A stretch of 6,762 nucleotides of DNA from Melioribacter sp051488665 (GTDB taxonomy: Bacteria > Bacteroidota > Ignavibacteria > Ignavibacteriales > Melioribacteraceae): positions 1 through 6,762 of the forward strand of contig NZ_JBPSEG010000024.1 of the NCBI RefSeq assembly GCF_051488665.1, given 5' to 3'. Below, piece by piece: positions 1 to 6,478 of this stretch; position 1 is the stretch's first letter, and each line of letters starts with the position of its first letter. The position numbers and the translations under genes are program-made. Below the pieces are notes generated by a model. The model was given only the letters and a program-made list of their open reading frames with translations, ran no database searches and was not told where the DNA came from.

Positions 1-97
1 CTGAGGTACAATGTTCTTCGTTAAATAAAGGCGTATATTATACATCAAAACTATCAGCTATTGTATATCACATATATCAAAGAAAAAAGAATTTCTA

Positions 98-123
98 CCC
101 ACTAATCCCTAAACCCTGATCCC
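98..123 (-). other. Four-tract G-quadruplex motif (minus strand)
   Basis: The plus strand shows four CCC runs at 98-100, 107-109, 114-116 and 121-123. On the minus strand this reads as four GGG tracts with loops ATCA, TTTA and ATTAGT, which satisfies the usual G3 with 1-7-nt loop rule for an intramolecular quadruplex. It overlaps the first part of the heptamer array and may simply be a by-product of that repeat. It lies over 400 nt from the first start codon, so a direct role in expression of the operon is not implied. Confidence 0.6.
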
Positions 124-231
124 TAGTTCCTAATCGAACAACAAACATTGAACTCCAAAACCGAGAACCCCAGAACGATGAACCCCAAAACCAAGAACCT
201 CAGAACCCCCTAACCACCAATCCCTAATCCT
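103..231. repeat. Degenerate C/A-rich heptamer array
   Basis: Bases 103-137 read as consecutive heptamers: TAATCCC, TAAACCC, TGATCCC, TAGTTCC, TAATCGA. The same period returns at 211-231 as TAACCAC, CAATCCC, TAATCCT, after an insert of longer repeats. The two strands are strongly asymmetric in composition (C on plus, G on minus). The units resemble telomere-type CCCTAAA sequence only superficially; there is no other sign of a replicon end. It is most simply a decayed simple-sequence repeat in intergenic DNA. Confidence 0.6.
150..209. repeat. Two 30-nt tandem direct repeats
   Basis: Bases 150-179 and 180-209 align without gaps. They differ at positions 5, 14 and 21 and in the last three bases, so 24 of 30 positions agree. 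Each unit is itself two similar halves (GAACYCCAAAACC and RAGAACCYCAGAAC), suggesting growth from a shorter motif of about 14-16 nt. The pair sits inside the heptamer array. There are no spacers, so this is not a CRISPR. Confidence 0.65.
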
Positions 232-236
232 ATGTT

Positions 237-257
237 AAAAAGTCTTGACTTTTTTTT
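237..257. terminator. A/T-rich palindrome with T run (weak terminator candidate)
   Basis: AAAAAGTC at 237-244 is followed by TT and its reverse complement GACTTTTT at 247-254, then more T up to 257. A transcript from the left would form a short A-U-rich hairpin ending in U, and the leading A run gives a shorter U tract for a transcript from the right. The stem has only two G-C pairs, so it is weak. No gene is visible on its left within the window to need it. Confidence 0.25.
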
Positions 258-504
258 GAGATTTAGTTAAATTCACTAAGAGAGAAATTTCCGGGCAGAT
301 ACTTTCCGATTAGAGTAAGTTCATTTCATTTTACTGAGGGTGGAATAAAAAATAAATGGAATAAATATTAGTCCCATCTAACTTGTCAAATAAATTAGCA
401 ATAAATTACTGTTTTAAAATTAATTTATAATCAATATCATTTAGGCTTTGTAGGGGATGGTAAGATGAAAAGAATGGAAATTTTACAAGCTTATATGATT
501 TGTT

Positions 505-520
505 ATTGATAATTATCAAT
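505..520. promoter_or_regulatory. Perfect 16-bp palindrome, FNR/CRP-type operator candidate
   Basis: ATTGATAATTATCAAT is a perfect 8+8 palindrome. It contains TTGAT-AATT-ATCAA, which fits the textbook FNR-type pattern TTGAT-N4-ATCAA exactly. It also resembles a Fur 7-1-7 site with the central base missing. It ends 38 nt before the start codon at 559. A class II activator site centred at -41.5 would put the transcript start at about 554, inside the Shine-Dalgarno sequence, so repression from a site near or after the transcription start is the easier reading. In such AT-rich DNA a chance palindrome remains possible. Confidence 0.4.
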
Positions 521-545
521 GGAAATTAAATAATAAATAAAAAAT

Positions 546-553
546 GGGGGGAG
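546..553 (+). promoter_or_regulatory. Ribosome binding site fixing the start at 559
   Basis: GGGGGGAG lies 5 nt before the ATG at 559. The in-frame ATG at 544 runs into this purine tract and has no comparable sequence ahead of it. Starting at 559 also puts the positively charged MRK directly before the signal peptide core. All three operon genes have a similar purine-rich tract followed by a short A/T spacer. Confidence 0.75.
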
Positions 554-558
554 TAAAA

Positions 559-3030
559 ATGAGAAAAATTATCTATTTACTTAGTTTAATATTATTAGTC
601 AATTCATTTATTAATGCGCAACAATCGGATATCATAACCAAAACAGCTTTTGCAAATAATTTATCTGAAGATTGTACTATACTTTGTTCGAAAATTAGTA
701 TTGATGGTGAAAAGTCTATCAGAACTTTTGAAGTTGAAATAGCTTCGGAAGGTGAATATTTTTTATCTGCTTGGTTAATGAATACCAGTATAATAAAGAA
801 GAATGGAATACAGTTCTATATTGATGATAGTAGTAGACCTGAAGGATTAATAATGCCAAAAAGTGAGCAATGGCAATTTGTTAAACTCAGGGATTCCAGT
901 GGTAATAAAAGAAAAATAAGACTTTCAGCTGGTAATCATTTGCTAATATTTACTTCAATGCTTCCTGAATTACCTCCTATAGAATTCATTAGACTTATAA
1001 AAAGTGAATCTGACACAGAATTGAATAATGAAGAGTGGTATAATTATTTTGAGAATGCTAAGGAAAATAATTTCAAGATTAATAAATATACAGTAAATAA
1101 AATTAATGAAAATCCTATGTATGAGTATGATCATCAATTAAATACATATTTTACTTATACATATTTTTCAGATTTTTATTTTAATGTAGGAACAGTAGTC
1201 TTTGAAACGAAGAAAGCTGATCCCTATTCTTCCGATCCTGTAATGCATTTATTTAATATTCAAAACCCTGATAATGGTTCCTGGGGTGATGATGACAGTG
1301 GAGAAGGTTATCAAGCTAAAATTACTGCAAATATTCAAAATCCTGGTTATTATCGTCTTCTTGTTAGATCATATAGTTCTAATCAAACTCAAACAACAGA
1401 TCTTTATTTAAACAATGCCTTATATGCTTCAAATATAGTTATTTCAGGTGCAAATCTAGATTGTGATCATTCATTAACTGAAGAAATAAACTACTTTACT
1501 TGTTTTCCAACAGGTGATCCTGCCTTATGGATTCAAAGCGAAGATCTAAGAATATTAGGTCATAATGATGATTATGTAGGCACAGGGGATATTATCTGGC
1601 AACAAAATGCAAGAGTGAAAAAGTCTTATTCTAGTCACATGACAAAATGTATTGTCACATCGTCAAGCACTTATTATCCTACAGGATATTGTGATGTCTA
1701 TATGAGATGTAAAAATGTTCCATCATCAACTATTAACAATTTCAGAAATCTAAATCCAGATGATGCAATTATGTCAGGAGATTATATTGGGAATTATAAT
1801 TGTATTTCGTGGACAGGGGGAATAACTTCGTATTCAGAGTGGCCATTAAATCCTGGCTCTAGATATTACGTTCAAGGAGATTCATTAGCATCATTTGATA
1901 ATTTTTACGCAAATAATCCACTGAGATATTCTGGTGCAGAAGGTTGGAATTATACACGTACAGGAGCTACACAATCAAATAATGTTATTGATCTTTGGTA
2001 TTATGATGGATATTATGTTAAAACCTATACGCACGCATCTGTTAATGCAAAATGGTATAACAATCCTAATTTAGAACCTGCTAATGGGCACTCACATGGA
2101 TATGATTGGGAAAGTAAAGCAGGGGACATGGAAAGATTTTTTCATCCCAGATATGCATTTAATGGTAGCTCTTATGGATATATCAAACATTATTATAAAT
2201 TAGATGACGTTTTATTTAAGAAAGATTTTATTACCTCAGAAGAATCAATTCAAAGAGGATTATCAAAATTGGATAAAGTTACTTTAAGCAGTTATGAAAT
2301 ACAAAAAATAAATGAGTTGAAAGCTAAATTGCTTAACGAAAATGGGATTAATGAATTTTTTAGAAAGTACGATGCCTGGAAAAAAACCTGGACTGATCCA
2401 AGCATAAGTTGCCAAAGTAATCCTCGAGCGTATGCAAGTTCTAGTGAATATTATGATTTTTTAAATTATTGTATCTCAAAGAATAAAAAAGTATTGCCTC
2501 TTATTCTTGAAAGGTTAAATGAAGGCGACTTTTATTTAATTGTTGCAATGGAAGATTTGACTTATGCAGGAAATGAAAAACTGATGGAGGAAATACACAA
2601 AGAAAATAAAAATAACATGTATGCAGATGATGGTGTTTTTGTAATTCACACACTAATTGGTAATTGGTTAAAATTTGGGAAGAGATTACTTGCAAATTTT
2701 GAGGATTATCAAGGTTTTACGCTTCAAAGCTCAGAATCAATGTTAAATTACAGTTCTAATACAACCGAAGATAAAGTTGTAATGCAAAACTATCCCAATC
2801 CCTTCAATCCGACAACAATTATTGAATATACAATACCCACAAAAGAATTTGTGTTACTTAAAGTTTATGATATTATGGGAAGAGAAATTGAAACTCTTGT
2901 TAATGAAGAAAATGAGGCAGGAACTCATAAAATTGAGTTTGATGGTAGTAAATATTCAAGCGGTGTTTATTTCTATAGAATACAGGCAGGCAAATTTACA
3001 ACTACAAAGAAATTTATATTGGTGAGATAA
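559..3030 (+). CDS. T9SS-secreted multidomain protein with putative Cys/His hydrolase-like domain
   Basis: An 823-residue protein from the ATG at 559 (828 from the upstream ATG at 544). Residues 1-20 are a Sec signal peptide, probably cut after NSFINA. About 22-150 looks like a carbohydrate-binding-type beta-sandwich (EYFLSAWLMN, then SAGNHLLIFTS and PPIEFIRLI). About 195-390 contains further beta-rich modules (SWGDDDSGEGYQAKI, PGYYRLLVRSY, PTGYCDVYMRCK). About 400-547 carries YNCISW (Cys415), THA (His492), DWESKAGD (517-523 region) and a later FHP (His529); the order of Cys, His and WxSK resembles, from memory, an uncharacterised family sometimes labelled DUF7689, possibly papain- or NlpC-like. 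About 550-715 is helical, with VLPLILERLNEGDFY and NWLKFGKRLL. Residues 744-823 are a complete T9SS type A sorting domain that should be removed on export. Likely surface-bound or released. Catalysis is an inference only; no substrate is evident. First gene of a probable three-gene operon. Confidence 0.93.
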   Translation: MRKIIYLLSLILLVNSFINAQQSDIITKTAFANNLSEDCTILCSKISIDGEKSIRTFEVEIASEGEYFLSAWLMNTSIIKKNGIQFYIDDSSRPEGLIMPKSEQWQFVKLRDSSGNKRKIRLSAGNHLLIFTSMLPELPPIEFIRLIKSESDTELNNEEWYNYFENAKENNFKINKYTVNKINENPMYEYDHQLNTYFTYTYFSDFYFNVGTVVFETKKADPYSSDPVMHLFNIQNPDNGSWGDDDSGEGYQAKITANIQNPGYYRLLVRSYSSNQTQTTDLYLNNALYASNIVISGANLDCDHSLTEEINYFTCFPTGDPALWIQSEDLRILGHNDDYVGTGDIIWQQNARVKKSYSSHMTKCIVTSSSTYYPTGYCDVYMRCKNVPSSTINNFRNLNPDDAIMSGDYIGNYNCISWTGGITSYSEWPLNPGSRYYVQGDSLASFDNFYANNPLRYSGAEGWNYTRTGATQSNNVIDLWYYDGYYVKTYTHASVNAKWYNNPNLEPANGHSHGYDWESKAGDMERFFHPRYAFNGSSYGYIKHYYKLDDVLFKKDFITSEESIQRGLSKLDKVTLSSYEIQKINELKAKLLNENGINEFFRKYDAWKKTWTDPSISCQSNPRAYASSSEYYDFLNYCISKNKKVLPLILERLNEGDFYLIVAMEDLTYAGNEKLMEEIHKENKNNMYADDGVFVIHTLIGNWLKFGKRLLANFEDYQGFTLQSSESMLNYSSNTTEDKVVMQNYPNPFNPTTIIEYTIPTKEFVLLKVYDIMGREIETLVNEENEAGTHKIEFDGSKYSSGVYFYRIQAGKFTTTKKFILVR

Positions 3031-3050
3031 AAAAGTATTAGGAGTAAAAA

Positions 3051-3623
3051 ATGGTAAGTTGTATTTATAAAAAATTATTATGGTTTATAATTACAGGCTT
3101 ATTTTTTTCTTTTACTTGTTGTAAAGATAATATAGTGTCAAGTTCAAACTCAAATGAAGGACTCTGTATCTATGCAACCAAAATTAATATTAATTCAGAT
3201 TTATCTTATCAAAATATTGATTTAGAAAAAGCAGAATTAATAGGTGAACCTATAATTTCTTACAATCATATAATATTGTATGATACAAGCAATCATGTGT
3301 TAACTTTATCTTTTTCACAAGATTCTCTTAAAAAGAGAATTGCTCAGATGAGTGCTTATGATAATGTTATTGGCATGTATGGAATGCCTTTTATAGTAAC
3401 ATTGGATCATGAAAAAATTTATGGTGGCTGGTTTTGGCTACCTGTTTCTTCTATTCATTGCCATTCAATTGTTATATTGCTCGATACTGTTTCTTATGCT
3501 TTAAAAATTAATGAGATAAAAATACAACTAGGCTACACGGATGAAAATCAATTTAAAGGAACTGACCCAAGAAATAATAGAAAGATCATTTATCGGTTAA
3601 TTAAGGATAAAAAAGTAAAATGA
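3051..3623 (+). CDS. Probable small lipoprotein of unknown function
   Basis: A 190-residue protein with a good ribosome binding site (AGGAG at 3040-3044, 6 nt before the ATG) and 20 nt after the preceding gene. The N-terminus is basic then hydrophobic (KKLLWFIITGLFFSFTCC), with Cys23 or Cys24 the likely lipidated residue. The lipobox SFTC/FTCC is poor by E. coli standards but tolerable for Bacteroidota-type lipoproteins, and the following KDN gives charged residues soon after the cysteine. The mature part has YNHIILYDTSNHVLTL (71-86) and GMPFIVTLDHEKIYGGWFW (111-129), followed by a Ser-Ser at 133-134. From memory the G-x-PF-V, EkIY-G-x-FW, SS pattern recurs in small uncharacterised lipoproteins. 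I do not know its function. Its position between two T9SS-secreted proteins suggests an envelope role. It ends directly before an alternative ATG of the next gene (TGAATG). Confidence 0.88.
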   Translation: MVSCIYKKLLWFIITGLFFSFTCCKDNIVSSSNSNEGLCIYATKININSDLSYQNIDLEKAELIGEPIISYNHIILYDTSNHVLTLSFSQDSLKKRIAQMSAYDNVIGMYGMPFIVTLDHEKIYGGWFWLPVSSIHCHSIVILLDTVSYALKINEIKIQLGYTDENQFKGTDPRNNRKIIYRLIKDKKVK

Positions 3624-3643
3624 ATGCTATTAATCGATTTTCC

Positions 3644-3649
3644 AGGAGG
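3644..3649 (+). promoter_or_regulatory. Ribosome binding site fixing the start at 3657
   Basis: AGGAGG lies 7 nt before the ATG at 3657. This is a strong Shine-Dalgarno match. The earlier in-frame ATG at 3624 directly follows the stop codon of the lipoprotein gene and has no such tract. Starting at 3657 gives a protein that begins MKK and runs straight into the signal peptide. Confidence 0.8.
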
Positions 3650-3656
3650 GATTAAA

Positions 3657-5414
3657 ATGAAAAAAGTCTTTTTAAAACTTATCGGTATCTTTAATTTGAT
3701 GATATTTGTTACAATAACTTTTTCTCAGATGGATACATTTTATGTTGCTAGTGATACACCACCTTCCGAAGGGAATTTGAATCGAGCTATAGAAGCTATT
3801 ATTCAGAAAGGAACTTTGTCAAATACATTATTTATGTTAGAAAAAAATGGTTATTATGTAATGACAGATTCAATACTTATTCCATCAGGAGAAAATTTAA
3901 CTATTATAGCGCCAGAGCCAGGAACTACACAGCAAGCTGCGCCTCCGCAGTTATTGTGGAGCTCCCAAACAAATAGCGACAAAAAACATTTCTTTGTTTC
4001 TTATGGTAATCTTATACTAAGAAATATATGGATATTAAGCATGGATACAGAAGGAAATAAAATTGGCTCAAATATAATATTCAAACAAAATAATAAATTG
4101 AATAAACAACAATGCAAATTAGAAAATGTGATGTTTGATTCTTTTACATATTCACCCGAAGGGAATGGAACTATAACAATTGCGTGTGAGAATTTTACTG
4201 GTGAATTTAAGAATTGCTACTGGAAAAATTGTACTAATGAATTTTTAACCCATCAAGGTAAAGCTGTTTCATTCCATTATAAACATTCTGGTTTACATAT
4301 TGACAGTTTATTATTTGAAAATTGCACATTTGCAAATATTGGTCAAGTATATGAACAGCAAGGAAGCTATTATGCTGACTTTGTTAAATTCAATCACTGT
4401 ACATTTCTTAATGTAGTAAAAAGCCCATTGCAATCAGGTGCCTGGTATAAATTAGTTTTAACTAATAATTTATTTATAAATACATTTATGTATGGGTACA
4501 TCCCTGTTATTGATGAGTATAAAGCAGCGGGAGGGATATTCAGAATAGATAGCATTACAAATTTTGGTTTCATAGCCCCCTTTACTGAAAATGATCGTAA
4601 GATATTGTTTGTTAACAACAACTACTACATAGAAAATTGGTTATCGTATTGGATGAAGAATAATCCATATAGTCTTGAATTACAAATCAAAAAACAATAT
4701 GATTTTATACCTGAACCGCAACCGATATTAAATCGAAACACAGAAACATTTTTTAAATCAAGTTCTTTCCCTTTTATAAGTATGAACAATATTGATAGTC
4801 TAAATCCCAATTTCATCTTACCACCAAGCGATACGACATCAATAAAACAATTTCTTTTTTACAGGTGGTCGAATATTGGAGCTACTCAAAACTGGGCATG
4901 GAGGCCAGAAAGTAGCATTCATCGATTGTGGCCTCTGGAAGAAAATCTTGCCTACTCAAACAGTACATTATTAACGGCTGGAATGGGAGAATTCCCATTG
5001 GGAGATTTAAATCATTGGTTTCCAGAAAGGTATACAGAATGGAAAGCACAGAAAGAATTCGAAGATGAACGAATAGCTACCTGGCTGGAAACAGGTAAAG
5101 ACCCTGTAGTAGGTATATATGAAGAATATAAAATAAGACAACCTTTTGATATAAGACTTTTTCAAAATTACCCCAACCCCTTCAATCCAACAACTGTAAT
5201 CAGTTATCAATTACCTGAGAAAAACTATGTAACATTAAAAGTCTATGACATTTTAGGAAGGGAAATAGCTACACTCATAAATGAATATCAAAATGCAGGC
5301 AGTTACAAAGTAGAATTTTCAGCAGATGAATATCAACTATCCAGTGGAATATATTTTTACACATTGAAAGCTGGTAAGAATTATGCAGTTAAGAAGATGT
5401 TGCTGGCGAAGTAG
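3657..5414 (+). CDS. T9SS-secreted right-handed beta-helix protein
   Basis: A 585-residue protein from the ATG at 3657. Residues 1-24 are a signal peptide (MKKVFLKLIG, hydrophobic core, cut near TFSQ). From about 65 to 325 the chain shows repeated rungs of the right-handed parallel beta-helix type: RNIW near 123, ENVMF near 157, KNCYW near 186, ENCTF near 222, NHCTF near 247, NNLF near 270 and NNNYY near 320, most of them 24-36 residues apart. This fold is shared by pectate lyases, other polysaccharide lyases and non-enzymatic adhesins. I see no clear pectate-lyase catalytic signature, so enzyme activity is open. A segment PLGDLNHWFPE (447-457) and a charged helix (about 459-479) link to the T9SS type A sorting domain at about 501-585, starting LFQNYPNPFNPTT. 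Last gene of the probable operon, 33 nt after the lipoprotein stop codon. No clear terminator follows. Confidence 0.93.
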   Translation: MKKVFLKLIGIFNLMIFVTITFSQMDTFYVASDTPPSEGNLNRAIEAIIQKGTLSNTLFMLEKNGYYVMTDSILIPSGENLTIIAPEPGTTQQAAPPQLLWSSQTNSDKKHFFVSYGNLILRNIWILSMDTEGNKIGSNIIFKQNNKLNKQQCKLENVMFDSFTYSPEGNGTITIACENFTGEFKNCYWKNCTNEFLTHQGKAVSFHYKHSGLHIDSLLFENCTFANIGQVYEQQGSYYADFVKFNHCTFLNVVKSPLQSGAWYKLVLTNNLFINTFMYGYIPVIDEYKAAGGIFRIDSITNFGFIAPFTENDRKILFVNNNYYIENWLSYWMKNNPYSLELQIKKQYDFIPEPQPILNRNTETFFKSSSFPFISMNNIDSLNPNFILPPSDTTSIKQFLFYRWSNIGATQNWAWRPESSIHRLWPLEENLAYSNSTLLTAGMGEFPLGDLNHWFPERYTEWKAQKEFEDERIATWLETGKDPVVGIYEEYKIRQPFDIRLFQNYPNPFNPTTVISYQLPEKNYVTLKVYDILGREIATLINEYQNAGSYKVEFSADEYQLSSGIYFYTLKAGKNYAVKKMLLAK

Positions 5415-5472
5415 GTTAAATTACCGGTATTGCCAAATTCGCGTTTAGGTACGTGCGACTGCCTACCGGCAG
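5415..5472. other. Short spacer with split palindrome ahead of the insertion sequence
   Basis: This spacer holds an 8-bp palindrome TACCGGTA (5422-5429) and ends in CTGCC-TACC-GGCAG (5459-5472), a 5-bp stem with a 4-nt loop. There is no T run after it, so it is not a standard intrinsic terminator as it stands. Before the insertion it continued into GCAGG now found at 6511, making the longer near-palindrome CTGCCTACCGGCAGGCAG. Confidence 0.6.
5467..5472. repeat. Target site duplication, left copy
   Basis: CGGCAG directly abuts the left terminal inverted repeat and is repeated exactly at 6505-6510 beside the right one. A 6-bp duplication is within the range known for IS481 elements. Confidence 0.85.
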
Positions 5473-5498
5473 TGTATTACTTCAGTAATTCGGTAACA
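5473..5498. repeat. Terminal inverted repeat, left
   Basis: A 26-bp repeat that begins TGTATTACTTCAG and ends TTCGGTAACA. It matches the reverse complement of 6479-6504 at 22 of 26 positions. The mismatches are at positions 5, 7, 14 and 16. The transposase stop codon (5477-5479 on the minus strand) lies inside it. Confidence 0.9.
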
Positions 5499-6442
5499 TT
5501 ACGGAGGCAATCTAAAGGAGTTATAAAATTTAACGAACCATGCCGGCGTTGATAATTATAACGATATAAATAACCACTTATTTCAGAAGATAAGGTATAT
5601 AAAGTTTGACCGAAGTTCAAATAGATTAAGCATTCTTGATGTAAAATTCTCCAAAATCGTTCGATTTTGCCATTGGATTGAGGATGATAAGGCCGTGTGT
5701 AAGTATGATCAATACCAACTATATTTAACATAGTTTCAAAGAAATAAGTTTTTTTGGCTTTCTGAGAGGTAAAAGCGGTAAACTCAACGCCGTTATCAGT
5801 CATCACACGCTCAGGCTGGATGCCGTGAGCTAAGAAGAAACGAAGAGATTGAAAAAAAGCTTTTGAAACTTCAGCTGCATTTATAGCAGGGATTACTTGA
5901 ACATAAGCTAAACGACTGTAGTCATCAATTATGCCGAATAGATAATATCTTTTTCTATTTTGCATTATTGATTTTGGGAGATAATAAGTATCTGCATGAA
6001 GAAGTTCGCCCGGATACTTTTTAACATAACGTTTGATTTGTTGTTTTCTTTTATTGTTTAACGGATACCTCTTAAAGGTTCTGTAAATAGTCGAAACAGA
6101 AGGATGAAGGTCAAACTTGTTCTTTAACAAATGGAATATTTCAAATTCGTTAGCGCCAAGTTTACGACGAATTTTAATTATTATCCGTTCTTCTTCTTTA
6201 CTAAGAAGTTTGTATTTACCAGGCTTTGGACCTCTTTTTTGTGGAAGAAGCGCAGATTGTTCTTTCCCGGATTTTATCCATCGTTCATAATATTTCCTTA
6301 TGTCCTTACGATGGATATGGTGTACTTCACAAAGTTGGTTGACAGTCTTAAAAACTGAAAAATCACCAGACTTAATTTTTTCATAATCTTGCAAAATGGT
6401 TAACCATTTTGATGTAATAGCATTAATTGTTGATTTGTTCAT
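5477..6442 (-). CDS. IS481-like DDE transposase
   Basis: A 321-residue transposase that cuts and joins the ends of the surrounding element. The N-terminus (about 1-60) is a helix-turn-helix region (VNQLCEVHHIHRKDIRKYYERW). A basic linker RGPKPGKYK (70-77 region) leads to a second helix-turn-helix (about 80-125, with SVSTIYRTFKR). The retroviral-integrase-like core follows: Asp151 in LLHADTYYLPK, then IIDDYSRLAYV, Asp216 in VMTDNGVEF, and Glu261 in RPYHPQSNGKIERFW. The gap between Asp216 and Glu261 is 44 residues instead of the common 35, because of extra residues around SQKAKKTYFFETM; from memory this longer form occurs in a subgroup of IS481 transposases. The end (YNYQRRHGSL.FITPLDCL) is the usual C-terminal motif. 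Length and all catalytic residues are intact. Its start codon has only a weak GGTG ribosome site. Confidence 0.93.
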   Translation of the reverse strand: MNKSTINAITSKWLTILQDYEKIKSGDFSVFKTVNQLCEVHHIHRKDIRKYYERWIKSGKEQSALLPQKRGPKPGKYKLLSKEEERIIIKIRRKLGANEFEIFHLLKNKFDLHPSVSTIYRTFKRYPLNNKRKQQIKRYVKKYPGELLHADTYYLPKSIMQNRKRYYLFGIIDDYSRLAYVQVIPAINAAEVSKAFFQSLRFFLAHGIQPERVMTDNGVEFTAFTSQKAKKTYFFETMLNIVGIDHTYTRPYHPQSNGKIERFWRILHQECLIYLNFGQTLYTLSSEISGYLYRYNYQRRHGSLNFITPLDCLRNVTELLK

Positions 6443-6478
6443 TGTAACACCAAATTATTACTTTTAATATAACTCCGG

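Larger units (their letters stand above)
1..558. other. Non-coding region upstream of the operon
   Basis: I see no gene with a convincing start, ribosome binding site and coding composition here. The stretch divides into three parts. Bases 1-97 are plain AT-rich DNA. Bases 98-232 are a C/A-rich degenerate repeat block. Bases 233-558 are very AT-rich and should contain the operon promoter. A 14-codon ORF at 465-509 has a weak GGGG upstream but is too short to support. No Sigma70-like -35/-10 pair or Bacteroidota TTTG/TAnnTTTG pair stands out; the nearest partial match to the latter is ATTTG at 498-502, just before the palindrome at 505-520. Confidence 0.7.

Noticed and set aside
150..209. CRISPR repeats
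   Set aside because: The two 30-nt units are directly adjacent with no spacer, they are only 80 percent alike, and there is no third repeat or cas gene.
103..231. Telomere-like end of a linear replicon
   Set aside because: CCCTAAA-like units are degenerate, few in number, internal to the window and interrupted by other repeats. Nothing else suggests a replicon end.
245..273. Sigma70 promoter TTGACT with TAAATT 17 nt downstream
   Set aside because: The -35-like part is the core of the A/T-rich palindrome, the -10 is weak, Bacteroidota-type promoters use a different consensus, and it would leave a leader of roughly 280 nt.
544..558. Start of the first protein at the earlier ATG (544)
   Set aside because: It adds MGGVK before the signal peptide, and its codons are the purine tract that serves as ribosome binding site for the ATG at 559. 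No equally good site precedes 544.
2501..2695. Antisense frame within the first gene
   Set aside because: It lies wholly within a well-supported coding region, has no ribosome site and no recognisable protein pattern. Similar antisense or shifted frames at 2822-3025, 4394-4621, 4625-4816, 5007-5210 and 6131-6358 were dropped for the same reason.
3624..3656. Start of the beta-helix protein at the ATG directly after the lipoprotein stop
   Set aside because: Translational coupling at TGAATG is conceivable, but AGGAGG before the ATG at 3657 is far stronger and the extra eleven residues would precede the signal peptide.
5415..5472. Intrinsic terminator for the operon
   Set aside because: The CTGCC/GGCAG stem has no following T run, either now or in the reconstructed pre-insertion sequence.
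5477..6442. IS3 or phage integrase assignment for the transposase
   Set aside because: There is one continuous reading frame with no upstream orfA or frameshift site, no tyrosine recombinase motif, and short TGT-type ends, which fit IS481 better.
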